Shown piece by piece: positions 19,225 through 27,455 of a stretch of DNA of 64,000 nucleotides. The position numbers and the translations under genes were made by a program. Source of the DNA: Sphingomonas donggukensis (lineage in GTDB: Bacteria > Pseudomonadota > Alphaproteobacteria > Sphingomonadales > Sphingomonadaceae); assembly GCF_023674425.1 (NCBI RefSeq), contig NZ_CP098401.1:1488001-1552000 (forward strand), in the 5' to 3' direction. Below the pieces are notes generated by a model that searched no databases, had not been told where the DNA came from, and saw only the letters and a list, made by a program, of their open reading frames with translations. Numbering within the stretch: the first letter of the stretch is position 1; every line of letters begins with the position of its first letter.

Positions 19225-20790
19225 ATGAACCTTGCGCGGTCGCTCGGATCGATCGGCGGGCTGACGCTGATCAGCCGCGTGCTAGCACTGGTGCGCGATT
19301 CGCTGCAGGCGACGTTCGTCGGCGCGGGGTTCGCGTCGGACGCGTTTCTGGTCGCGTTCCGGCTGCCGAACATGTTCCGCGCCTTGTTCGCGGAGGGCGC
19401 CTTCTCCGCCGCCTTCATCCCGATGTTCAACAAGAAGGTGGCCGAGGGCGACGGCCTGCCCGCGGGCCTCGCCTTCGCCGAGCGCGCGCTGTCGGTGCTG
19501 TTCCCGATCGTCGTCGCCTTCACGGTACTGCTGATCGTCGCGGCGTGGCCGGTGACCTGGCTGCTGTCGGGCGGGTTCAACGATCCGACACCCGCACAGT
19601 TCGACTTCGCGGTAATGCTGTCGCGGATCACTTTGCCCTATCTGGCGCTCATCAGCCTGGTGTCGCTGTTGGGTGGCATCCTCAATTCGCTCGACCGCTT
19701 CTGGGTCAACGCCGCCGCCCCCATCCTGCTCAACGTCGCGATGGTCGTCGGTCTGTGGTTCTTCCACGGGCCCGACCCCTATGCGACCGCGCGGGTGCAG
19801 GCGATCGCGGTGACGGTCGGCGGTGCGCTGCAGCTCGCGTGGCTGATGTGGGCGTGCCGCAGTGCGGGCGTGTCGCTGAAGCTGCGCCGCCCGCGGATCG
19901 ACGACGACGTGCGCCGCCTGCTGAAGCTGATCGGCCCTGCAGCGCTCGGCGCCGGCGCGGTGCAGGTCAATCTGCTGGTGTCGACGGCGATGGCGGGCGC
20001 GCTGCTCGATCCCGGCGCGATTTCGTACATCTATTACGCCGACCGGCTGAACCAGCTGCCCCTGGGGCTGATCGGTATCGGGCTCGGCACCATCCTGCTG
20101 CCGACCGTTTCACGGCTGCTGAGCCGGGGCGAGGATGCCGCGGCGATGGAAACGCAGAATCGGGGCATCGAACTCGCGCTGTTCCTCACCCTGCCCGCCA
20201 CGGTCGCCTTCCTGGTGGCGGCCGAGCCGATCATCCGCGGGCTGTTCGAACACGGCGCGTTCACCGCGATTGACACGACGCGGAGCGCCTGGGCGCTCGC
20301 CGCCTTCTCGGTCGGCTTGCCGAGCTATGTGCTGGTGAAGGTGCTCACCCCCGGCTTCTACGCGCGCGCCGATACGAAGACGCCGGTGCGGTTCGCGACG
20401 ATCTCGGTGGCGGTGAACCTCGTCCTCAACCTCGCGCTTATCCCACTGATCGGCCATGTCGGCCCGCCGCTTGCGACTGCGATCGCGTCGACGGTCAACG
20501 TCGTGATGCTGTATCGGACGCTTGCCAGGCGCGAGCATTTCCACGCCGATGCGCGGCTGCTGCGTCGCCTGCCTAGGTTCCTGGTTGCCGCGGTGCTGAT
20601 GGGGGCGGCGCTCTACGGCGGGGAAGCGCTGCTCGATCCGTATCTGACCGCGACCTTCTGGATCCGCGTCGCGGCGCTTGCCGTGCTGGTGTCGGCGGGG
20701 GCGGCTGTCTATGGCATCGCGTGCTTCGTCACCGGCGCCTACCGCGTCGCCGACCTGAAGGCGCTCGTTCGGCGCCGCTCGCAGACCTGA
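19225..20790 (+). CDS. murJ: Lipid II flippase MurJ
   Basis: A 521-residue multi-pass inner-membrane protein of the MviN/MurJ (MOP superfamily) type that flips lipid II to the periplasm for peptidoglycan synthesis. The MurJ N-terminus is clear: NLARSLGSIGGLTLISRVLA, then RVLALVRDSLQATFVGAG and FRLPNMFRALFAEGAFSAAF, the basic and aromatic cavity lining. About fourteen helices fit the length. trpS starts 8 nt after its stop, so the two are probably one transcript. Confidence 0.97.
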   Translation: MNLARSLGSIGGLTLISRVLALVRDSLQATFVGAGFASDAFLVAFRLPNMFRALFAEGAFSAAFIPMFNKKVAEGDGLPAGLAFAERALSVLFPIVVAFTVLLIVAAWPVTWLLSGGFNDPTPAQFDFAVMLSRITLPYLALISLVSLLGGILNSLDRFWVNAAAPILLNVAMVVGLWFFHGPDPYATARVQAIAVTVGGALQLAWLMWACRSAGVSLKLRRPRIDDDVRRLLKLIGPAALGAGAVQVNLLVSTAMAGALLDPGAISYIYYADRLNQLPLGLIGIGLGTILLPTVSRLLSRGEDAAAMETQNRGIELALFLTLPATVAFLVAAEPIIRGLFEHGAFTAIDTTRSAWALAAFSVGLPSYVLVKVLTPGFYARADTKTPVRFATISVAVNLVLNLALIPLIGHVGPPLATAIASTVNVVMLYRTLARREHFHADARLLRRLPRFLVAAVLMGAALYGGEALLDPYLTATFWIRVAALAVLVSAGAAVYGIACFVTGAYRVADLKALVRRRSQT

Positions 20791-20798
20791 GGACCATC

Positions 20799-21803
20799 AT
20801 GCGCATCCTGTCCGGCATTCAGACCACCGGCAACCTCCACCTCGGCAACTATCTGGGCGCGATCAAACAGTGGGTGGCGATGCAGGACAGCGTCAGCGCG
20901 GAAGGCGGCGACTGCCTGTTCTTCCTCGCCGACCTGCATTCGTTGACCGGCGACGTCACGCCGGCCGAGCGCGCATCGACCACCATCGAAATGGCGGCGA
21001 CGCTGCTGGCGGCGGGAATCGACGACCGGTCGATCCTGTTCAACCAGGCGCGCGTGCCGGCGCACAGCGAGCTCAGCTGGATTTTGCAGGGGACGGCGCG
21101 GATGGGCTGGCTCAATCGCATGACGCAGTGGAAGGACAAGGCCGGCAAGAACCGCGATGGCGCGCCGGTCGGGCTGTTCACCTATCCCGTGCTCCAGGCC
21201 GCCGACATCCTGCTGTACCAGGCGACGCACGTGCCGGTCGGCGAGGACCAGAAGCAGCATCTGGAACTGACCCGCGACGTCGCTGAGAAATTCAACGCCG
21301 ACGTCGGCGCGGATATCTTCACCCTGCCCGAGCCGCTGATCTCGACCGCGGCACCGCGGATCATGAGCCTGCGCGACGGCACGGCGAAGATGTCGAAGTC
21401 CGATCCGTCGGACATGAGCCGCGTGAACCTGATCGATTCGGACGATGTGATCGCGCAGAAATTCCGGAAAGCCCGCACCGATGCGGAGCCGCTCCCCGAT
21501 ACGTTCGCGGGGCTGGCCGAGCGGGCGGAGGCGCGCAATCTGGTGACGATCTACGCAGCCCTTGCCGACATGGCGCCGCAGGCGGTGGTGGAGCGGTTCG
21601 CGGGGCAAGGCTTCGGGGCGTTCAAGCCGGCGCTGGCCGACCTGGCGATTTCGGTGCTCAGGCCAATCCGTGAGCGGCTGACCGGGTTGCTGGATAATCG
21701 CGACACGGTAGGTGCAGAACTGGCCAAGGGCGCGGCGCGAGCCAATGCGCTGGCGGCGCCGACCTTGCGGGCGGCGCAGGAAGCGGTGGGGTTGCTGGTC
21801 TAG
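20799..21803 (+). CDS. trpS: Tryptophanyl-tRNA synthetase
   Basis: Class I synthetase charging tRNA-Trp. It is 334 residues. The HIGH-type motif is GNLHLGNY at about 11-18 and KMSKS is at 197-201. The start ATG at 20799 (MRILSGIQTTG) is the family start and lies 8 nt after the murJ stop; GAGGA is near. A tRNA-like gene on the other strand begins right after its end. Confidence 0.98.
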   Translation: MRILSGIQTTGNLHLGNYLGAIKQWVAMQDSVSAEGGDCLFFLADLHSLTGDVTPAERASTTIEMAATLLAAGIDDRSILFNQARVPAHSELSWILQGTARMGWLNRMTQWKDKAGKNRDGAPVGLFTYPVLQAADILLYQATHVPVGEDQKQHLELTRDVAEKFNADVGADIFTLPEPLISTAAPRIMSLRDGTAKMSKSDPSDMSRVNLIDSDDVIAQKFRKARTDAEPLPDTFAGLAERAEARNLVTIYAALADMAPQAVVERFAGQGFGAFKPALADLAISVLRPIRERLTGLLDNRDTVGAELAKGAARANALAAPTLRAAQEAVGLLV

Positions 21804-21808
21804 TCGAT

Positions 21809-21888
21809 TGCCAACGACAGGGATCGAACCTGCACCCCGTAACCGGGGACCGCTGTAGCGATACGTCTATCCATTCCGTCACGCTGGC
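21809..21888 (-). tRNA. tRNA-like gene with a long variable arm but no normal anticodon loop
   Basis: An 80-nt tRNA-like sequence read on the minus strand. The acceptor stem GCCAGCG/CGTTGGC closes with seven pairs (one G-U) and discriminator A; CCA is not encoded. The D arm (ACG stem, loop with GG) and the T arm (21817-21833, loop TTCGATC) are standard, and a class II variable hairpin lies at 21835-21848 (CCCCG/CGGGG). The remaining 14 bases (21849-21862) can only form a 5-bp stem with the 4-base loop TACA; a 7-base anticodon loop does not fit. It looks like a tRNA-Leu/Ser relative with a shortened anticodon arm: a pseudogene or a tRNA with a non-coding role. No isotype is assigned. Confidence 0.6.
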
Positions 21889-22006
21889 AGGGCGACCTTA
21901 GCCGAAGTCCAGATAGCCCGCCACGCCGTCAGCCGGAGCGGCTGCGCCGCGCCGCTGCCCGCCGTGGCGAGTCGGCGATTTGCTTGAGCAAACCGCGCGC
22001 CGCCCG

Positions 22007-23398
22007 TCAGCGCTCCAGCTGCCGCAACAGCGTGTTCACCGCGCCGTCGATGTCTCGGTCGGTGCCGCGGAGTTCCTCGATGCGGCGGACGGCGTGGATG
22101 ACGGTGGAATGATCGCGGTTGCCGAACTTGCGGCCGATTTCCGGCAGCGAGCGCGTCGTCAGGCGCTTGGCGAGGTACATCGCGATCTGGCGCGGGCGTG
22201 CGACGGCGACGGCGCGGCGGGCGGAGAGCAGGTCGATCGGCTTCAGGTCGAAATGGGTCGACACCGCCTTCTGGATCTCGTCGATCGTCACGCGGCGCTG
22301 GGCACCCCGCAGCACTTCGCCGAGAGTCGTCACCGCGAAGTCGAGCGTGATCGTCTCGCCCGTCAGCTGGGCATAGGCGACGACGCGGGTCAGCGCCCCC
22401 TCCAGCTCGCGGACGGAGCCGGTTATACGGGTCGAAAGCAGGTCGGTGACGTCGGCGGGGACCGCGGCGTCGGGCGTGTCGTCGAGCTTCCGGGCGAGGA
22501 TCGCGCGGCGCAGCTCCAGCTCGGGCGGCTTGATGTCGGCGACCAGGCCCGACCCCAGGCGCGACAGCAGCCGCGGCTCGACGCCGTCGAGCGTCATCGG
22601 GCTGCGATCGGCGGCGATCACCAGCCGTTTGCCGGCGCCCATGAACTCGTTGACGGTGTGGAAGAATTCCTCCTGCGTCGCGTCCTTGCCGGCGATGAAC
22701 TGCAGGTCGTCGATCATCAGCAGGTCGACGCCGCGCAGCCGCGCCTTGAAAGCGTGGGTGTCGCGGGCACGCAGCGCCTGGACGAATTCGAACATGAACC
22801 GCTCGGCCGGCATGTACAGCGCGGTCGCGTCGGGATTGGCGTCGAGGAACGCGTGGCCGATCGCGTGCATCAGGTGGGTCTTGCCCTGCCCGGTGCCCGA
22901 ATGGAGGTACAGCGGGCTGAACCGTGGGCGGCCGGGCTCGGCCAGCGCCTTTGCCGCATTGAACGCGACGCGGTTCGACGCATCGACGACGAATCGGTCG
23001 AAGGTGAAGCGCGCGTCGAACTGCGGCGCAGTGCTGCGGGCGGGCGCGCGGGCCGGTTCCTCGCGGACGATCGGAGTCTCGACTACCAGCTTGCGAACGG
23101 GCCGCGCCTCGCTGATCGTCTCGACGGTGACCGAGCGGACGCCGGGGAGGATCGCGCGGAATTCGTAGAACAGCCGGTCGGAATAATGGCTCTTCACCCA
23201 GGTCGCGGCGAAGGCGCTCGGCAGCCCCAGGCGAATCGATTCGGCGTCGCTGCCCTCGATCAGCTCGGCGGGCTTCAGCCACTGGTCGAACAGGCGCTGC
23301 CCGGCCGAGTGGCGCAGGTTCTGACGAACGCGCGCCCAGGCCTTGCCCACGACGTCGTCCGCTTCCCCAGTCCTTGCCACCGAAACCACCACAGACAC
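22007..23398 (-). CDS. dnaA: Chromosomal replication initiator DnaA
   Basis: AAA+ initiator that binds DnaA boxes and melts oriC. It is 463 residues from the GTG at 23398, which has GGAGAGGGC just upstream and gives a normal length; the frame stays open to 23569 but the extra residues do not look like DnaA. Domain I spans about 18-90 (WARVRQNLRHSAG), the Walker A GTGQGKT is at 168-174, Walker B LLMIDDLQF near 228-236, and the C-terminal DNA-binding signature is RPRQIAMYLAKRLT with RDHSTVIHAV. It follows rpsT, with a terminator and its own promoter in between. Confidence 0.97.
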   Translation of the reverse strand: MSVVVSVARTGEADDVVGKAWARVRQNLRHSAGQRLFDQWLKPAELIEGSDAESIRLGLPSAFAATWVKSHYSDRLFYEFRAILPGVRSVTVETISEARPVRKLVVETPIVREEPARAPARSTAPQFDARFTFDRFVVDASNRVAFNAAKALAEPGRPRFSPLYLHSGTGQGKTHLMHAIGHAFLDANPDATALYMPAERFMFEFVQALRARDTHAFKARLRGVDLLMIDDLQFIAGKDATQEEFFHTVNEFMGAGKRLVIAADRSPMTLDGVEPRLLSRLGSGLVADIKPPELELRRAILARKLDDTPDAAVPADVTDLLSTRITGSVRELEGALTRVVAYAQLTGETITLDFAVTTLGEVLRGAQRRVTIDEIQKAVSTHFDLKPIDLLSARRAVAVARPRQIAMYLAKRLTTRSLPEIGRKFGNRDHSTVIHAVRRIEELRGTDRDIDGAVNTLLRQLER

Positions 23399-23633
23399 GC
23401 CCTCTCCGTCGCCCCGACGCCACGCGCCGGTGCCCAAGTCGATCAAACCGCAAATCCCCCGCGGACGAACACCCCCGTTCATCGCCCGCACGTCCACCCA
23501 AGGCTGGATGTCCCAGGCAGCGAGCGCCGCCCGGAGCGTCTGTTTGAAACGCTTGGGGCGGGCGATCAAGCGCCGGCCTGTAAAGATTCTGAAATAAAGG
23601 GAATTGACACACGGATTCCCGCGGGGAAATTAT

Positions 23634-23662
23634 TTTATCCGGCAAAATCAATGTCTTGTGAA
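23634..23662 (-). promoter_or_regulatory. Predicted dnaA promoter in an AT-rich gap, with a palindrome at the start site
   Basis: On the minus strand TTCACA (23657-23662) and GATAAA (23634-23639) are 17 bases apart, within the most AT-rich stretch of the area (23590-23667). The predicted start is near 23627, leaving a leader of about 230 nt before the dnaA GTG. A palindrome, TTCCC-GCG-GGGAA (23616-23628), overlaps the start site. No TTATNCACA DnaA box was found in the gap. Confidence 0.42.
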
Positions 23663-23763
23663 CTTTGAAGCAGATGGCTCTTCGCGAATCGGCGGGAATC
23701 CTCGGCTTTGCAAAAAACGTCCGAAACCGCGTTCGCCAAGCGTTCCGACGCGCCCCCGCGCGA

Positions 23764-23802
23764 ACAAAAAAAGACCCCGCCGGGATCGTCCCGGCGGGGT
23801 CT
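23764..23802 (-). terminator. Rho-independent terminator of rpsT
   Basis: Arms of 13 bases (23772-23784 and 23790-23802) rich in G and C with a 5-base loop, followed on the minus strand by a run of T (23766-23771). It lies 27 nt after the rpsT stop and separates rpsT from dnaA. Confidence 0.88.
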
Positions 23803-23828
23803 TGTTGAAAGCCGAAGCGGCGGGCGAA

Positions 23829-24092
23829 TCAGCCCAGGGCCGCTACCCGCTTGGTCAGGCGCGAGAATTTACGCGACGCGGTATTCTTGTGCAGCACGCC
23901 CTTGGCAACGCCGCGCGCCAGCTCCGGCTGAACCTGTGCGATGGCGGCGGTGGCGGCATCCTTGTCGCCCGCGGCCAGAGCCGATTCGAGCTTCTTCACG
24001 AACGTCCGGATACGGCCCACGCGGGCACCGTTGATCTCCGCGCGACGGTCGTTGCGCCGGATACGCTTCTTCGCCTGAGGCGTATTCGCCAT
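23829..24092 (-). CDS. rpsT: 30S ribosomal protein S20
   Basis: Small-subunit ribosomal protein binding the 5' domain of 16S rRNA. It is 87 residues and very basic, starting [17 protein letters not shown], with the conserved [20 protein letters not shown] at the end. The ATG at 24092 is the family start. The gene order mutM-rpsT-dnaA is common in alphaproteobacteria. A strong terminator follows. Confidence 0.98.
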   Translation of the reverse strand: MANTPQAKKRIRRNDRRAEINGARVGRIRTFVKKLESALAAGDKDAATAAIAQVQPELARGVAKGVLHKNTASRKFSRLTKRVAALG

Positions 24093-24155
24093 TGCTTCAA
24101 AATCCTGCTGTCTTGAGGGCGCGCGGAAAGCCTCCACGAGCCGGGAAAGCGCGCC

Positions 24156-24183
24156 CTGTAACCGCGCCTCGCGATTCGGTCAA
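24156..24183 (-). promoter_or_regulatory. Predicted sigma70-type promoter of rpsT
   Basis: On the minus strand TTGACC (24178-24183) and TTACAG (24156-24161) are 16 bases apart, within the 108-nt gap between mutM and rpsT. The start would be near 24149, about 57 nt before the rpsT ATG. Confidence 0.35.
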
Positions 24184-24200
24184 CCAGTCAGCGTTGGCGC

Positions 24201-25013
24201 TCACCGCTGGCAGGCCGGGCACCAGAAGGTCGATCGCCCGCCCTCGGTATAGCGACGGACGGTGCCGCCGCACGCGCACGGCTCCCCCTCGCGCCCGTAC
24301 ACCTTGAACTGTTTCGAGAAATAGCCGAGCTCGCCGTCAGGCCGGGCATAGTCACGCAGAGTCGATCCGCCCGCGTCGATCGCCGACAATAGCACGGCGC
24401 GGATCGTCTCGACCAGCCGGTCGAGCCGCTTGCGCGCGATCTGCCCGGCGGGGCGCGACGGGCGGATGCCGGCCTCGAACAGCGCCTCGCAGACGTAGAT
24501 GTTGCCGAGCCCCGCGACGACGCGCTGGTCGAGCAGCAGCGCCTTCACCGGCGCGATTCGGCCTTCGAACGCCGCCTCGAGATAGGCACCGGTCAGTTCT
24601 GGGCCGAGCGGCTCCGGACCCAGCGCACGGAACGGCGCCCAGTCGTCGAGCACCGCGGTCGCCATCAGGTCGAGCGACCCGAACCGCCGCGGATCGTTGA
24701 GCGCGAGGTGCCGCCCGGCGTCGGTGTCGATCAGCAGGTGGTCGTGCGGCAACAGGTCCGCCGGATCGACGCGCCACCGCCCCGACATGCCCAAGTGGAA
24801 GACCAATGTGTCGCCGCGGTCGGTGTCGATCAGCCCGTACTTGGCGCGCCGGTGCAGCCGCGTGACGGTGGCGCCGGTCAGCCGCTGGCCAAGGTCGGCG
24901 GGCATCGCGCGACGCAGGTCGGCGCGACGCGGCGTGACGCGGGCGATGCGATGGCCGAGCAGCACGGGCTCCAGCCCGCGCACGGTCGTCTCGACTTCGG
25001 GAAGCTCAGGCAT
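24201..25013 (-). CDS. mutM: Formamidopyrimidine-DNA glycosylase MutM/Fpg
   Basis: Bifunctional glycosylase/AP lyase that removes 8-oxoguanine and formamidopyrimidines. It is 270 residues. The N-terminus PELPEVETTVRGLEP gives the catalytic Pro and Glu after Met removal, and the helix-two-turn-helix region has GLGNIYVCEALF. The C-terminal zinc finger is present (CAC-GGT near 246 and FWCPACQR at the end), but the first cysteine pair is spaced C-x-C rather than the usual C-x2-C. The start faces ubiE across a 56-nt divergent gap. Confidence 0.97.
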   Translation of the reverse strand: MPELPEVETTVRGLEPVLLGHRIARVTPRRADLRRAMPADLGQRLTGATVTRLHRRAKYGLIDTDRGDTLVFHLGMSGRWRVDPADLLPHDHLLIDTDAGRHLALNDPRRFGSLDLMATAVLDDWAPFRALGPEPLGPELTGAYLEAAFEGRIAPVKALLLDQRVVAGLGNIYVCEALFEAGIRPSRPAGQIARKRLDRLVETIRAVLLSAIDAGGSTLRDYARPDGELGYFSKQFKVYGREGEPCACGGTVRRYTEGGRSTFWCPACQR

Positions 25014-25069
25014 GAGGCGCAGCTAGGTTGCGTTTGCTCCCCCCACAAGGCTTCGCTATCGCCGCCGCC

Positions 25070-25801
25070 ATGACCGACATCGTTTCCTTCGGCTACGAAG
25101 ACATCCCCGCGACCGAGAAGACTGCCCGCGTGGGCGAAGTCTTCGCCGGCGTCGCCAGCCGCTACGACCTGATGAACGACGCCATGTCGGGGGGCATGCA
25201 CCGGTTGTGGAAGGACCGCTTCGTCGCGCGGGTGAAACCGCAGGCGCACGAACAGATCCTCGACATGGCCGGCGGCACCGGCGACATCGCGTTCCGGCTG
25301 GCTAAATCCGGAGCGGCGATCACGGTCGCCGACATCAACCCGGCGATGCTCGACGTCGGCATGGAGCGCGCCGCCGAGCGCGGCTTCGACGGACTCGTGT
25401 GGACCGAGGCCAATGCCGAGGACCTGCAATTCCCCGACCGATTCTTCGACGCCTACACCATCGCCTTCGGCATTCGGAACGTGACCGACATCCCGAAGGC
25501 GCTGCGGGAGGCGCACCGCGTGCTGCGCCGTGGCGGGCGGTTCTACTGCCTGGAATTCTCGACCACGACCTGGCCGGGGTTCAAGGACGTGTACGACGCC
25601 TATTCGCACAAGGTCGTCCCGAAGCTCGGCAAGCTGCTGGCGAACGACGAGGACAGCTATCGCTACCTGATCGAATCGATCCGCCGCTTCCCCGACATGC
25701 CGACGTTCAAGGGCATGATCGCCGACGCCGGGTTCGTGCAGACCAAGGTCGAGCCACTGCTCGGCGGGCTGGTCGCGATTCATTCGGGCTGGAAGATTTG
25801 A
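25070..25801 (+). CDS. ubiE: Ubiquinone biosynthesis C-methyltransferase UbiE
   Basis: SAM-dependent C-methyltransferase of ubiquinone (and menaquinone where present) synthesis. It is 243 residues. Family signatures are FAGVASRYDLMNDAMSGG near 24-41 and the SAM loop DMAGGTGDIAFRL near 65-77, with a later RVLRRGGRF. The ATG at 25070 is the family start (MTDIVSFGYED). ubiB follows 7 nt after its stop. Confidence 0.97.
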   Translation: MTDIVSFGYEDIPATEKTARVGEVFAGVASRYDLMNDAMSGGMHRLWKDRFVARVKPQAHEQILDMAGGTGDIAFRLAKSGAAITVADINPAMLDVGMERAAERGFDGLVWTEANAEDLQFPDRFFDAYTIAFGIRNVTDIPKALREAHRVLRRGGRFYCLEFSTTTWPGFKDVYDAYSHKVVPKLGKLLANDEDSYRYLIESIRRFPDMPTFKGMIADAGFVQTKVEPLLGGLVAIHSGWKI

Positions 25802-25808
25802 CCCGCCC

Positions 25809-27356
25809 GTGACGTCGTCTGTCACCCATCTCTGGCGGCTCCTGAAATGGGGGCGCATTCTCGCGCGGCATGGGGCGCTGCGCGGGATCGAGCGCGATCC
25901 CAACACGCCGGCCGCGGTGCGGCGGTTGGCGCGCGTGGCCCGTTTCGGCGCGCGCGTGCCGAAGGTGCCGCGCTATGCCGATGCCTTCCAGGCGATCGGG
26001 CCGGCGGCGATCAAGCTCGGGCAGACGCTGGCCACCCGTGTCGACCTGATCGGCGAGGATGCCGCGCACGACCTGATGCGATTGCAGGATTCGCTGCCGC
26101 CGGTCCCCTTCGACACGATCCGCGCCGCGATCGAGGCGAGTTTCGGGCGACCGCTGACCGATCTCTACGCCTCGGTAGAAGAATCGCCGATCGGCGCGGC
26201 GTCGATCGCGCAGGTCCACCGTGCGGTGACGACCGACGGGCGCACCGTCGCGATCAAGGTGCTGCGCCCCGGCGTCGAGGCCGAGTTCGCGCGCGCCATC
26301 GCCACGTATGAATGGGCTGCCGCTCAGTTGGAGGGGCTTGGCGGCGAGGCGTCGCGCCTGCGCCCGCGGCTGGTGATCGAGACGTTCAAGCGCTGGACTG
26401 CGCGCGAACTCGACCTGCGGCGCGAGGGTGCGTCGGCGTCGGAACTCGCCGAGGGGATGGAGGCCGAGCCCGATTTCCACGTCCCCGCGATCGACTGGGA
26501 ACGCACGACCGGCAAGGTGCTGACGCTGGAGTGGGTCGACGGCATCAAGCTGAACGACCGCGCCGCACTGGTCGCCGCGGGATACGACATGGCGGCGATG
26601 GCGAAGCTGATCGTGCGATCGTTCCTGCGCCAGGCGATTTCGGAAGGATTCTTCCACGCCGACATGCACCAGGGCAATCTGTTCGCGCTGCCGGGTGCCA
26701 ATGGACACGCGCGCATCGCCGCGATCGATTTCGGGATCATGGGCCGGATCGACCGGCGCGCACGGGTGTGGCTGGCGGAAATCCTCTACGGCCTGATCAC
26801 CGGCGACTATAAGCGCGTGGCCGAGATCCATTTCGAGGCGGGCTATGTGCCCTCGCACCACAATATGGCCGAGTTCGCAACGGCGCTGCGCGCGGTCGGT
26901 GAGCCGATGCGCGGGCGCCCGGTCAAGGACATGTCGGTCGGCGCGATGCTCGACGGGCTGTTCAGCATCACCCGCGATTTCGACATGCAGACCCAGCCGC
27001 ACCTGCTGCTGCTGCAAAAGACGATGGTGGTGGTGGAGGGCGTCGCCACCCGGCTCGATCCCGACATCAACATGTGGGAGACGTCGGGCCCGTTCGTGAA
27101 GGAATGGATCCGCACCGAACTGGGCCCGGAGGCATGGGCCGCCGACCGCATCGTCGCGGACCTGAAAACCTTTGCCCGCCTGCCCGACCTGATCCGCAAC
27201 ATCGAGGCACGCTATCCCGCCCCCGGCGGCGCGCCGCCTGCGCCCCCCTTGCGCGAGATAGAGGTCGTGCGGGTCGGCGGCGGCTGGCGCTATGCGGCAG
27301 TCGCGGTGTTGGCGGCGCTGGCGGGCGCGGCGGGGGTTTGGGGCTTCCTCGGATGA
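25809..27356 (+). CDS. ubiB: UbiB-family atypical kinase (ubiquinone biosynthesis)
   Basis: ABC1/ADCK-type protein needed for ubiquinone synthesis, thought to help extract or handle lipid precursors using ATPase activity. It is 515 residues from a GTG at 25809. The KxGQ motif AAIKLGQTLATR and the Ala-rich loop GAASIAQVHRA (invariant for the family) are near 64 and 135, and the catalytic loop FFHADMHQGN with DFGIMGR follow. One or two C-terminal membrane helices (WRYAAVAVLAALAGAAGVW) end the protein. A REP-like palindrome follows. Confidence 0.96.
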   Translation: MTSSVTHLWRLLKWGRILARHGALRGIERDPNTPAAVRRLARVARFGARVPKVPRYADAFQAIGPAAIKLGQTLATRVDLIGEDAAHDLMRLQDSLPPVPFDTIRAAIEASFGRPLTDLYASVEESPIGAASIAQVHRAVTTDGRTVAIKVLRPGVEAEFARAIATYEWAAAQLEGLGGEASRLRPRLVIETFKRWTARELDLRREGASASELAEGMEAEPDFHVPAIDWERTTGKVLTLEWVDGIKLNDRAALVAAGYDMAAMAKLIVRSFLRQAISEGFFHADMHQGNLFALPGANGHARIAAIDFGIMGRIDRRARVWLAEILYGLITGDYKRVAEIHFEAGYVPSHHNMAEFATALRAVGEPMRGRPVKDMSVGAMLDGLFSITRDFDMQTQPHLLLLQKTMVVVEGVATRLDPDINMWETSGPFVKEWIRTELGPEAWAADRIVADLKTFARLPDLIRNIEARYPAPGGAPPAPPLREIEVVRVGGGWRYAAVAVLAALAGAAGVWGFLG

Positions 27357-27364
27357 GCCGGTGG

Positions 27365-27441
27365 CCGTTCGTTTCGAGCGTCGTCGAAAATCCGGCTTCA
27401 GGCGCTGTCCGGCGTTTCTCGACTACGCTCGAAACGAACGG
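27365..27441. repeat. REP-like palindrome, copy B
   Basis: Left arm from 27365 and right arm 27415-27441; the outermost 16 bases (CCGTTCGTTTCGAGCG and its complement) pair perfectly. The right arm matches copy A at 17736-17760 in all but one base. It lies between ubiB and the next gene and partly separates their transcription. Confidence 0.72.
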
Positions 27442-27455
27442 TTAGGGGCTGAAAT

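Noticed and set aside
21979..21992. Palindrome TTTGCT-TG-AGCAAA after dnaA as a terminator.
   Set aside because: The stem is only 6 bp and AT-rich and no T-run follows; a chance palindrome is as likely.
23399..23828. The dnaA-rpsT gap as a chromosomal origin.
   Set aside because: No TTATNCACA-type DnaA boxes were found and there is no cluster of AT-rich 13-mers beyond one short stretch.
24117..24156. Inverted repeat GGGCGCGC / GCGCGCCC in front of rpsT, considered as an S20 autoregulation hairpin.
   Set aside because: The right arm lies at or upstream of the predicted start, near the -10, so it would not be in the transcript.
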